IMG/VR virus record: IMGVR_UViG_3300022907_000864
Location: 1 to 20,914 of that record
Source: a virus
DNA length: 20,914 bases
Direction: 5' to 3' (one strand)
A model generated the notes under the pieces. The model was not told where the DNA came from, ran no database searches, and saw nothing but the letters and a program-made list of their open reading frames with translations. The translations under genes were made by a program, and so were the position numbers. Every line of letters starts with the position of its first letter. Within the stretch, counting starts at the first letter, position 1. This document shows positions 6,977 to 13,929 of this stretch, in pieces.

Positions 6977-9196
6977 TTACATATCACACTTGCCGCCAGC
7001 ACAGGCGACTTGTTGAACAGGGTTTACGTTATTAGTTTCTTCGATAACATTTGTAAAGTCTGCATCTTTATATTCTCTGTTAAGATCGACCCACTCTTTC
7101 CAATTATATACATCTTTCATACAATATGTCAACTGTTTTAGGTCTCCTGCGAAGTATTTTTCAGCAAATCTTTCACATCGTTCTTTCCACTCTTTCTTTC
7201 CGTTACCTTTAATCTTTTCGCCAAACCCAAGTAGACTGTCACATGCCGCCCAAAGGTTGTCCTCCCATAGAGTAAGTGCAACCTCGATAAGTCCACTCAC
7301 AAAGATAGAGGCATCGCCGTAGTGTGCGACCTGCTCACTTGGCAGATAGACTGTAGTGAATGGTGCCTGTGGAAAATCTTTATCACCAGAGATAGGAAGC
7401 AATGAAATACCACAAAAGTATTTTCTATTCTTATAAATATATTTCTCTACCTCATCCCATTCATCTGGTTTAACGTTAATAGTATTACTTACATTATGAT
7501 TTAACCAAGGTTGAGTACATAATTCTGGATTTGTACCATTGAGAACCCAACTTTGCTGTGTAGATTTTACATAGTCCAACAACTGTAGTGCGCTCACTTG
7601 GTTTTTAGTTTTGCCGCCATCCTTAACTTCTACACAGAACGATACAACGTCATCACTATCATTATTACTCCAAACACTTTCTTCACACGCTCTTGGGTTT
7701 TGTGTTCTAAAGTAATTATAAATGGGTTCCATTTTGTTTGCTTGGACTCGGCGGATATATCGTTTCGCATGGTGCGGGTGAATACCACTAGATGTTCCAA
7801 GAATACAACTTGATGTTCCTTCTGGTTTAATACATGTGGTTCTTGCTGCTTGGCGAATACCCAGCAGTTCTGCCATTCTAGCGTTTGTTTTCTTTACAAT
7901 ATTAGCGCCGCGCTTCTGTGATGATGGATCAAGACAAACTTCTGCGTTCTCCATCATGCCTGTCATACTAACGCCCAGCAGAGCTTCTCTTGCGATGATT
8001 CGTTCCGACGCACCGCCCAGATACTCAAACTCCGAGAAACCCGCCTGTAGTGTACCAATGATTGTAGCAGCACGGCAAGCATCAAAGAAGTCTTGTTCGG
8101 TTTTTACTTTTGAGCAGTTAATAGTTGATAGGTTACATGCCTGCCATCCAGATTCACCAGTTTCTTCACATACAGGCCACATGCCAATTTCAACACATGG
8201 ATTTACCAGAAGTTCTGTGCTATCCGCCCAAACAAATCCCGGCTCGCCAAACTCTTTAACAGAGTTCATTAGTTCTGCAAATTGTTCTTTTGTTGTTTCA
8301 TCTCGTACAAGTAGCGCAGAATTATTTGATCTTCCTCGCTGGGGATTGTCAATGAACCAAGTTCCTGTTTTAGCCCTTGCCATCTCACTATCGTCAGGAC
8401 TAAATACGCAAATGGTAGCAGAGCGGCGAACGCCACCAGATATAACAGCATCAGCGGTGTGCATAATAATATCATAAGCTTGGATAGGTTTGAGCTTTTT
8501 CTGTCCATCTTTAACTGCTTTATCTAGAATTTTTCTAATGTTTGTTAGAGCATTACGTAGAGGTTCCGGGCCGGGAGCTTTGCCGCCACTTGACTTTAGG
8601 TAAGATCCGGCGGGACGAATTTGACTGTAATCAAAATTAACAGTCTTGCCAGAATATTCACCGAATAGTTCATCTTGTAGATATTGGTCGAAGTAGCTCG
8701 ACACCAAAATGCCTACGGCATCACTCCATCCTTCAATGGTATCTGGAATAACGTATTTTTTACTACCCTCTTTCTTTGGTAGAAGGTCTGGTAGTTTTTC
8801 AATATGGTGTTTTTGTACGGAAAATCCAGTACCACAACCACACAGAAGTAGATACATACATTCTTGGAAGAATCTTACACGGTCGCAGTACGACACAATA
8901 CAATTATACATACGAGCATTGTGCTTGAAGATTGGTGATCCGCCAAACTGTAGCGCGCGCTGTGATCCAAGAACACGCTTCTTCCGCATTTGTTCATATG
9001 CCCACTCTATTTCTTCTGCGAGTTCTGGTTTATATGGATATGTTCCGTTTTCACTTTCTTGGTAAATATATTTATCAAGCATCATTTGCTTGACTCTATC
9101 TACTGCCTCGTTCCAAGTTTCTCGCCTTTTCTTTTCAGGAATCCAACGCGCATACTTACTAACAAATGTATAATCCATTAAAGACTTCAAAGACAT
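6977..9196 (-). CDS. nrdJ: Class II (adenosylcobalamin-dependent) ribonucleotide triphosphate reductase, monomeric type
   Basis: Reduces ribonucleoside triphosphates to dNTPs using a cobalamin-generated cysteinyl radical, so it needs no oxygen and no small subunit. Length is 739 aa, the size of the monomeric RTPR type. Key residues: NPCVEI (332-337) with the radical Cys334 and Glu336; likely reducing pair NC (C99) and ACNL (C354); the C-terminal CAGGKCDM with C732 and C737, which re-reduces the active site. Also visible are CGCGTGFSVQ (119-128), KPEGTSS (457-463) and GIHPHHAKRYIRR (471-483). The ATG has AGGA nine bases upstream. The gap between C334 and C354 is 20 residues, longer than I remember for the Lactobacillus enzyme. 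No intein or intron is visible. It works with the adjacent dUTPase in nucleotide supply. Confidence 0.93.
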   Translation of the reverse strand: MSLKSLMDYTFVSKYARWIPEKKRRETWNEAVDRVKQMMLDKYIYQESENGTYPYKPELAEEIEWAYEQMRKKRVLGSQRALQFGGSPIFKHNARMYNCIVSYCDRVRFFQECMYLLLCGCGTGFSVQKHHIEKLPDLLPKKEGSKKYVIPDTIEGWSDAVGILVSSYFDQYLQDELFGEYSGKTVNFDYSQIRPAGSYLKSSGGKAPGPEPLRNALTNIRKILDKAVKDGQKKLKPIQAYDIIMHTADAVISGGVRRSATICVFSPDDSEMARAKTGTWFIDNPQRGRSNNSALLVRDETTKEQFAELMNSVKEFGEPGFVWADSTELLVNPCVEIGMWPVCEETGESGWQACNLSTINCSKVKTEQDFFDACRAATIIGTLQAGFSEFEYLGGASERIIAREALLGVSMTGMMENAEVCLDPSSQKRGANIVKKTNARMAELLGIRQAARTTCIKPEGTSSCILGTSSGIHPHHAKRYIRRVQANKMEPIYNYFRTQNPRACEESVWSNNDSDDVVSFCVEVKDGGKTKNQVSALQLLDYVKSTQQSWVLNGTNPELCTQPWLNHNVSNTINVKPDEWDEVEKYIYKNRKYFCGISLLPISGDKDFPQAPFTTVYLPSEQVAHYGDASIFVSGLIEVALTLWEDNLWAACDSLLGFGEKIKGNGKKEWKERCERFAEKYFAGDLKQLTYCMKDVYNWKEWVDLNREYKDADFTNVIEETNNVNPVQQVACAGGKCDM

Positions 9197-9230
9197 TAAA
9201 TATTCCTCATGATTGTAAAACTAAATTAAT

Positions 9231-9416
9231 TTATTTTTCTTCTTTTTTCTGAACTATAGACAGCTCAATTCCTTCGCCTATACTGATGACCATTATATCT
9301 TTGCCATCTCTTTTTGTAAAGCTCACCTTATCTAAAATCTTTTTGACTTTATCAACATCTTCTTTTTCAATGTCATATTTGTCAAGAAGTACATCTAAAA
9401 TTTTGTTGATAATCAT
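9231..9416 (-). CDS. Small hypothetical protein
   Basis: A 61 aa protein with no recognisable motif, rich in Asp/Lys/Ile (MIINKILDVLLDKYDIEKED at its start) and predicted to be helix-strand. I start it at the ATG at 9416, which overlaps the stop of the upstream gene as ATGA and has GGAG ten bases upstream; the longer reading would require TTG at 9431. It is the last gene before the RNR and may belong to the membrane-protein block upstream. Confidence 0.6.
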   Translation of the reverse strand: MIINKILDVLLDKYDIEKEDVDKVKKILDKVSFTKRDGKDIMVISIGEGIELSIVQKKEEK

Positions 9417-9880
9417 TGGGTGACACTCCAAGCTACTGCATTTAATATTTCTATCAAGTCGGCTCTTTTATCTTCGTCCATAGGCGCGTCTTGCTTTCCA
9501 ATAGCATTAACAATAGCGAAGTCTATGTTTTCTCCAAGAGAGTCATATTTTCCCAATAGAGATGTATCAAAATGCAACACCCCGGCGAAAGTGTTTAGGT
9601 TTCTAAACTGTCCTGTAGAATCTATTATAGTATCATCTTTGCCAATTACATCAGCTAATTCCAAATAAAATGAAGAAATTAATTTCGCATCTTCTTGCGA
9701 GATTTCAATCTCAGTAATTGGTTTTACAAGCTCTTTATTTTCCAAAGATGGTTCAGTGATAGTATACACAGACCCATCGACAATTTCAACGTTATCTTTC
9801 ACAAATTCAGCGGCTTTTTCACCAAAAAGTCCAACCACAATAACTACTAAAGCTAAGAATATTCTAAGGTTATCACTCAT
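9413..9880 (-). CDS. Membrane-anchored hypothetical protein
   Basis: A 155 aa protein. Residues about 5-22 (LRIFLALVVIVVGLFG) form one hydrophobic segment at the N-terminus, either a signal anchor or an uncleaved signal peptide. The remainder is soluble, acidic and beta/alpha-like, so the C-terminal domain is probably outside the cytoplasm. No catalytic motif. It overlaps its upstream neighbour by 4 nt and is followed by the 61 aa gene as ATGA. It could be an i-spanin-like or host-envelope factor, but there is no coiled coil strong enough to claim this. Sequence supports only 'membrane-anchored'. Confidence 0.7.
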   Translation of the reverse strand: MSDNLRIFLALVVIVVGLFGEKAAEFVKDNVEIVDGSVYTITEPSLENKELVKPITEIEISQEDAKLISSFYLELADVIGKDDTIIDSTGQFRNLNTFAGVLHFDTSLLGKYDSLGENIDFAIVNAIGKQDAPMDEDKRADLIEILNAVAWSVTQ

Positions 9881-10152
9881 AGCACATCCTTTGATTTTGC
9901 AAAAAGAGGAAAGACTTTATGGACTTCTTGTTCGGCCTCAGTTAATCCATGCTTCTTGCATAATTTTTTAAGATTTTCCCAGCACTCTACAACGTCAGTA
10001 AGGCTCTCATCGCCCGGAAGAGGCGGCGGCTCTGGCTTTCCGTGAACGTATCTATCTAAGACTTTACTAAATAAAACCGGCCCAATTAAAAACGCCCCAA
10101 TGCCAAGCATAAACCATTGAAAGAAGCTCAACGCACTAAATAATTCACTCAT
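9877..10152 (-). CDS. Small membrane protein with proline-rich linker
   Basis: A 91 aa protein with one likely transmembrane helix at about residues 11-30 (FQWFMLGIGAFLIGPVLF), then a short linker KPEPPPLPGDES and a helical tail with Cys residues (ECWENLKKLCKKHG). The proline-rich hinge and small size resemble phage envelope or holin-accessory proteins, but I cannot name it. The ATG at 10152 follows the previous stop by 2 nt and has GGAG eight bases upstream. Confidence 0.7.
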   Translation of the reverse strand: MSELFSALSFFQWFMLGIGAFLIGPVLFSKVLDRYVHGKPEPPPLPGDESLTDVVECWENLKKLCKKHGLTEAEQEVHKVFPLFAKSKDVL

Positions 10153-10154
10153 TC

Positions 10155-10478
10155 CTATTCTCCAATATTATTTATAATTTCATTAATTTCCTGTTCAGTT
10201 AGCGCTGGAACAACATCCAAAAATGCCCCATAGAGTGCAGTCCTATCTTCTCTTCGCGCACGCTTTCGTATCTCTCTCTTTAATAACACCTTAAAAAGAA
10301 AAGACGGGTTTTGCAATTCTCCTTTAATGCTTTGTTTATCTTTACAGGCCCACCATAGTTTTATTAGGTTCGTAACGATAGATATTATAATACTAATAGT
10401 GATAGGGTCAATACCGTAATTTCCATCTTTTTTCTGGGCGCTCTCTGATATTCTTTCTGCTAAATTTTCTATACTCAT
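10155..10478 (-). CDS. Small membrane protein
   Basis: A 107 aa protein with a hydrophobic segment at about residues 25-45 (DPITISIIISIVTNLIKLWW), followed by a very basic region (KREIRKRARRED) and an acidic C-terminus. By the positive-inside rule the basic part would face the cytoplasm. The end (PALTEQEINEIINNIGE) is amphipathic. Function unknown. The ATG overlaps the lipoprotein stop by one base (TAATG) and has AGGAG nine bases upstream. Confidence 0.7.
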   Translation of the reverse strand: MSIENLAERISESAQKKDGNYGIDPITISIIISIVTNLIKLWWACKDKQSIKGELQNPSFLFKVLLKREIRKRARREDRTALYGAFLDVVPALTEQEINEIINNIGE

Positions 10479-10930
10479 TACCTATGTCTCCTAAATAGTC
10501 CTCTTGACCTATCTTGATTAGTTTGTACCGCTGGCTTTTCTTCGACTATTATTTCCTGTATCGGTTCTGGCTCGACCACCACTTCAGGCTCAGGCTCTTC
10601 CTCAATCGGAATTTTAAATTCTTCTAATATTTGTGGAATGTCTAGTAGCGTATCTGTTGACCATTCTATTTCTGGCATGTCGCCAGCAGATTTACAGGCA
10701 TCGCATCCGGGACATTCTGTTTTGTGTCCGTCTCCCTGTATTATCCAGCCCGAACCATCGCACCCTTCTTCAACAATCTCATCTGTGATGACGTTATATT
10801 CTATTATAGCATCGGCAAGTCTTGTTGCAATATAGGCTCTGTATTCTGGATCGCTTTGCCACTCACTATTTTTTGTTTCTGCACATCCGACAAATAAAAC
10901 AAGCACAATCAAAGTCGATAGATATTTCAT
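10478..10930 (-). CDS. Putative lipoprotein with DnaJ-like cysteine cluster
   Basis: A 150 aa protein. The N-terminus is a typical lipoprotein signal: MK, a hydrophobic stretch (residues 4-14), then VGC with the lipidated Cys at residue 16. The middle holds CDGSGWIIQGDGHKTEC followed by PGCDAC (C57, C73, C76, C79), which resembles a DnaJ-type CxGxG zinc site. The C-terminal third has an acidic Pro/Glu/Val repeat region (EPEPEVVVEPEP, residues 113-123) that may span the periplasm. It ends in basic GLFRRHR. The DnaJ-like cysteines outside the cytoplasm are unusual. A secreted redox, envelope or spanin-like role is possible; none is proven. The ATG has AGGA six bases upstream; the papain-like gene ends 9 nt before. 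Confidence 0.8.
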   Translation of the reverse strand: MKYLSTLIVLVLFVGCAETKNSEWQSDPEYRAYIATRLADAIIEYNVITDEIVEEGCDGSGWIIQGDGHKTECPGCDACKSAGDMPEIEWSTDTLLDIPQILEEFKIPIEEEPEPEVVVEPEPIQEIIVEEKPAVQTNQDRSRGLFRRHR

Positions 10931-10939
10931 CTTTCTATC

Positions 10940-11863
10940 CTATAAAAATTTTGTAGTTCCGTAATCTGGTAGTTCTCTCGCTGGAAATCCATCTACATCG
11001 CTAAATACCCAAGCTCCCTTTTGAGCCAACATGCCTCTTGCGTCTTTTTCCCTAATCCAAAAGCTACCATCTGGCTGTTCATGGATTTTTGGGCCGCTAT
11101 TCCATTTACCCCAACTATTCTGTACTAAGAATAATGTTTCTTTAAATCTTTCTTGGGTGTCGTCGCAAGCGATCCAACACATCGCGTGACTCCAGCCTTT
11201 CGATCTTGCTGCAATTCCTTTAGCATCTCTTCTACTAGAGAATCCATAACTAGAACAAACAGAAATACCGTAACCATTAGCAAGTGCATCTCGCGCCTCC
11301 TGTATAGTAGTTATAAGAGATATGGTTTTAACTTGATGTTTTCTTGCCTCTTTTGTATAAATGTCAAATGGTATTTTATGTTTAGCACCAAGACTTGAAT
11401 CATATTTAGATAGATCGACAATGCCGTAGTCTTTTCTTAATAAGATGCCACCATTTTCATGAACATATTTTGCAGCAGTAGAACACATCATGCCCTGTTT
11501 TTTGTGTCCTCTGCTTTGGTAGATGGCTTCTGTTGCACCTCTGGCAACAAACTGCTCCATATCTCCCTTTACGTCTATCTCTACGCTTCTTGTTATGTCT
11601 ATAGCGTTTCTAGTGGCGTGAGATACGCAGTCGCCAGTTGTTTGACGTTCTGACGGCCCAAAACTGGGGTCGAACTTTAATAAAGATTTAAACGGGAGAG
11701 AGAGTTTCCCTTCTCCATCTCCCCATAATTGGTATGCGGCAGCTCCGAATAGTGGATTTTTAAGCTCGCCAAGCAGTCTTGCGACTTCTTTTTTGTCACA
11801 CTCTGCGCCTTTAAATCCTTCACGATAAGCGTTTAAAAGCTCGCGTGGCGTTTTAAAATCCAT
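10940..11863 (-). CDS. Papain-like (C1-type) cysteine protease
   Basis: A 307 aa protein that carries the papain-family catalytic residues in the expected order: Q74 (oxyanion hole) and C79 in RQTTGDCVSHA (73-82), H226 in WSHAMCW (224-230), and N249 in VQNSWGKWNSG (247-257). The Asn-Ser-Trp-Gly motif is a classic papain signature. No signal peptide or membrane segment is visible, so the enzyme acts in the cytoplasm or is exported by a holin-like route. Possible roles are cleavage of envelope or wall peptides at lysis, processing of virion proteins, or attack on host proteins. It sits between a holin-like gene and a lipoprotein gene, which favours a lysis or exit role. The ATG has AGGA seven bases upstream. 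Confidence 0.85.
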   Translation of the reverse strand: MDFKTPRELLNAYREGFKGAECDKKEVARLLGELKNPLFGAAAYQLWGDGEGKLSLPFKSLLKFDPSFGPSERQTTGDCVSHATRNAIDITRSVEIDVKGDMEQFVARGATEAIYQSRGHKKQGMMCSTAAKYVHENGGILLRKDYGIVDLSKYDSSLGAKHKIPFDIYTKEARKHQVKTISLITTIQEARDALANGYGISVCSSYGFSSRRDAKGIAARSKGWSHAMCWIACDDTQERFKETLFLVQNSWGKWNSGPKIHEQPDGSFWIREKDARGMLAQKGAWVFSDVDGFPARELPDYGTTKFL

Positions 11864-11872
11864 GATACAGTC

Positions 11873-12082
11873 CTATTCTGCTGCGTTATTTTTCATCCAT
11901 TTAATTGCAGTATCAAGACCTACTGCGATAATCGGAACTACAAGAGGACCATATGTTCCAAGGTCGATAGTCCCAAGACTTTGCGCAACAACGGTAAGCG
12001 CGGCAGCGCCACCAACAAGAGCCGCATTTTTGCCAACACCGATAATGTCAGACCAGTTCAATTTGAATTTAGCTGAACCCAT
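11873..12082 (-). CDS. Small two-helix membrane protein, holin-like
   Basis: A 69 aa protein with two hydrophobic segments (about residues 17-36, GKNAALVGGAAALTVVAQSL, and 44-62, YGPLVVPIIAVGLDTAIKW). There is a short basic N-terminal stretch (KFKLN) and a charged end (KWMKNNAAE). Size and topology match many phage holins, but holins share little sequence and two-helix proteins of this size have other roles, so this is a structural guess. It lies 9 nt upstream of the papain-like protease gene, and a holin next to a hydrolase is a common phage arrangement. The ATG has AGGAG six bases upstream, and the previous stop is 1 nt away. Confidence 0.6.
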   Translation of the reverse strand: MGSAKFKLNWSDIIGVGKNAALVGGAAALTVVAQSLGTIDLGTYGPLVVPIIAVGLDTAIKWMKNNAAE

Positions 12083-12083
12083 T

Positions 12084-12638
12084 TCATTCTCCTATTTTTA
12101 AATAAACTAAAAAACCGTGATTTTTCTTTTCTCCCCTATATGGGAAACCGTGTAAACATATAGATGTACCGTCCATTGATACAGTTTTTATTTTTATTTC
12201 TCTATTACCCTTTGAGCAAGATTCAAACTCATGTAACACATGATGTCTTTCTGGCTCATCTACAATATTAACCCAGTCAAGTCCTTTAAATTCTTTGTAG
12301 TCTGTTGCCTCTTTGAATTTTTCATTTGACCAAAGAAAATCTCCTGTGCTACTTATCTCAAAAATTGGCTGCTCAAAGTTGTAAAATATAGCTTTTGATC
12401 TATGGTCTACTGTTATTTGCCTGCTTTCTATTCTGTTGATAGCATCTTTTATAGACGATCCACCATTGGTAGTTAGTTCGTGTTTTATTTCTTTAATGCT
12501 ACACACTAAATAATCATGCCCCTTGACCATTTTAGCCACAGGTTTTATTATTTTTTTCCAAATAAGAGCCGCAAGCCAAACGCAAACTGGTATAATAACA
12601 ACCTCAATTATCATAATTAATATATCGGTAATGCTCAT
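12084..12638 (-). CDS. Membrane-anchored PAS-domain protein
   Basis: A 184 aa protein with one N-terminal transmembrane segment (about 4-28: DILIMIIEVVIIPVCVWLA), a basic/coiled linker with KKIIKPVAKMVKGHD and KEIKHELTTN, and a C-terminal PAS-like fold. The PAS region (about residues 85-184) reads IFYNFEQPIFEISSTGDFLW, then SNEKFKEATDY and a later GFPYRGEKKNHGFLVYL. These are the usual PAS features: an N-cap strand, a helix with the N/E.F pattern, and a late beta-strand. No kinase, HAMP or output domain follows, so it would sense or bind something without visible output. I start at ATG 12638 because AAGG precedes it, rather than at TTG 12668 which lies inside the terminator. It directly precedes the holin-like gene by 1 nt. 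Confidence 0.65.
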   Translation of the reverse strand: MSITDILIMIIEVVIIPVCVWLAALIWKKIIKPVAKMVKGHDYLVCSIKEIKHELTTNGGSSIKDAINRIESRQITVDHRSKAIFYNFEQPIFEISSTGDFLWSNEKFKEATDYKEFKGLDWVNIVDEPERHHVLHEFESCSKGNREIKIKTVSMDGTSICLHGFPYRGEKKNHGFLVYLKIGE

Positions 12639-12652
12639 TTTACACCTTGGCG

Positions 12653-12685
12653 AAAAAGGGGCTGGCAACTATTGCCGCCAACCCC
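12653..12685 (-). terminator. Strong Rho-independent terminator after the structural-protein gene
   Basis: On the minus strand, GGGGTTGGC (12685-12677) pairs with GCCAGCCCC (12666-12658) in a nine-base stem with one G-U pair, and is followed by TTTTT (12657-12653). It sits 27 nt after the stop of the gene at 12712-13380 and just before the ribosome binding site of the PAS gene. This is the clearest terminator in the window. Some read-through or a separate promoter must exist to express the downstream membrane block. Confidence 0.85.
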
Positions 12686-12711
12686 AGAATAATTATTTAT
12701 AAAATAATAAA

Positions 12712-13380
12712 TTACTTACCAGTAATTGGCTTGTAGTCGAAGAAGTCGCCGCCAGAACTTACGTCCGTGGTAACGAAGTCAACTTTCATAACCAATTCGC
12801 CCGGAATAGCTCTGCTTGGATTTGCAGCGCTGTCTGCTGCTCTATCCGATTCATTGCCATCCGCGATGTCGTGCATGTTCTCGTTCAATGCTACTGGAGC
12901 CTGAGCAGCGGTTCCGCCAGCGTTCAACCAGATTAGTCTGGAGAGGTTTGACGAACCGTTTGCCTTGGTTCCGGTCAAGGTGTACTGACCAGCTCTAAAC
13001 TTGGTCAAAGTCTTAGCACCAAAGGAGTGTTCAAACTGATGAATCGAGCGACGAGTGTTGGAATCCGATCCCGGAATCAACATTTTCGTGCCAGCCACGC
13101 CAGAAAGAGTAGTGCTAATTGTACGGATGACATAGTTGCCAGCCGAACTATATGCGAAAGTTCCGCCGCTCAAAGCCTTGGTATTTGCAACAAGACCGTT
13201 TGCTGCTTCTACTGGCCCCGGAGTCTTGCCGAAATCAGAAGCGTTGTCTTTGAGTGACGAAGCTCTAGTGATAACATCGCCAGTGGTGATGTTTCCAAGA
13301 ATTGTTCCGCCCTGAGATTGGGCCGAAAACGATCCACCAGTAGTATTGACTAGGTGGCTATTGCTACTAGGAACTGCCAT
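12712..13380 (-). CDS. Putative abundant virion structural protein
   Basis: A 222 aa protein with a composition typical of phage capsid, decoration or tail proteins: rich in Gly, Ser, Ala, Thr and Asn, no cysteine, and few charges at the N-terminus (MAVPSSNSHLVNTTGG). Beta-strand-like stretches alternate with turns (YVIRTISTTLSG, QYTLTGTK, LVMKVDFVTTDV). It ends DFFDYKPITGK. The gene has its own 87 nt leader, a GGAG ribosome site, and a strong terminator directly after it, so it forms a single-gene unit. Its base composition looks visibly less AT-rich than its neighbours, consistent with high expression. The precise role (decoration, head fibre, tail tube) is not recognised. Confidence 0.65.
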   Translation of the reverse strand: MAVPSSNSHLVNTTGGSFSAQSQGGTILGNITTGDVITRASSLKDNASDFGKTPGPVEAANGLVANTKALSGGTFAYSSAGNYVIRTISTTLSGVAGTKMLIPGSDSNTRRSIHQFEHSFGAKTLTKFRAGQYTLTGTKANGSSNLSRLIWLNAGGTAAQAPVALNENMHDIADGNESDRAADSAANPSRAIPGELVMKVDFVTTDVSSGGDFFDYKPITGK

Positions 13381-13467
13381 TATAAGTTCTCCATGTAAAA
13401 GTGATGAAATAAACTACAATTTTCCAAATCCGATATAAAGTCCAGTTCCTAGATTGATATACACAAT
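13381..13467 (-). promoter_or_regulatory. Leader of the structural-protein gene; probable promoter region
   Basis: This 87 nt stretch is the largest gap between genes and precedes the single-gene unit that ends in the strong terminator. On the minus strand it is AT-rich, with TATATC and TTTATATCG elements and GGAG nine bases before the start ATG at 13380. I cannot place a matched -35/-10 pair with confidence. A promoter used by the phage sigma factor encoded just upstream is plausible. Confidence 0.35.
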
Positions 13468-13929
13468 TCAGATTTCAATCTTGTTATTGTTTTTGTAAAA
13501 TTTAACCGCTTTTGCTACTTTTCTTCTGGCTGTTTCTCGACTATATCCATTTTGTTTTCCAATCTCATTCATCGTCATATTATATACATATTTTTGTTCT
13601 AACAGGGACGCATATTCTTTTGGTATGCCATCAAAAACATCTATAAGATTAGAGGATCTAGACACAGTATTTACTTCAATAGTTTCGGTTGCAAATTCTC
13701 TGATTCTCTTTTTTAGCTCGTTTTTGAAAGCGAACACTAGATTTTGATATAAGAACGAAGTAAACTTAGTGCCTCTTTTTGGATCGTACTTCTTAGCACA
13801 TTCCCAAAGAGTATTTAGTTTAATAGAGTCTAGCTGATCTGGGTCAATAGATCTATATCTAGCTCCAACCGCGTTCATTATTCCCACTACATTAGAATCA
13901 TTCAAAAGCTCGTTCATTTTGCTGTCCAT
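13468..13929 (-). CDS. Phage sigma factor (gp55-like, region 2 and region 4 only)
   Basis: A 153 aa RNA polymerase sigma factor that would redirect host polymerase to phage promoters, probably late genes. A sigma region 2-like part spans about 30-75 (TLWECAKKYDPKRGTKFTSFLYQNLVFAFKNELKKR broken across these residues, with the conserved YDPKRGTKFTSF pattern of core-binding helices). A region 4-like HTH spans about 105-150 (EYASLLEQKYVYNMTMNEIG, then SRETARRKVAKAVKFYK). Regions 1 and 3 are absent, as in T4 gp55 and ECF-type factors. I use ATG 13929, which has GAGGAG five bases upstream; a GTG at 13935 would lie on top of it. It overlaps the upstream gene by 32 nt. Confidence 0.8.
   Translation of the reverse strand: MDSKMNELLNDSNVVGIMNAVGARYRSIDPDQLDSIKLNTLWECAKKYDPKRGTKFTSFLYQNLVFAFKNELKKRIREFATETIEVNTVSRSSNLIDVFDGIPKEYASLLEQKYVYNMTMNEIGKQNGYSRETARRKVAKAVKFYKNNNKIEI

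Noticed and set aside
7836-8477. A long plus-strand open frame of about 213 codons
   Set aside because: It lies wholly inside the RNR gene on the opposite strand. The RNR protein is strongly supported by motifs, while the plus-strand translation is Ser/Arg-rich with no motif and no suitable ribosome site was seen.
8269-8508. A minus-strand open frame inside the RNR gene encoding a hydrophobic 79 aa protein
   Set aside because: It is in a different frame of the RNR coding region, so its membrane-like look is probably a by-product of the codons there. No independent evidence supports it.
12694-12701. TATAAATA on the minus strand, which equals the T4 late promoter box
   Set aside because: It lies between the stop of the structural gene and the terminator, so a transcript begun here would meet the hairpin at once. 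The region is very AT-rich, and the structural-gene leader lacks the same box. Kept only as a coincidence unless start mapping shows otherwise.
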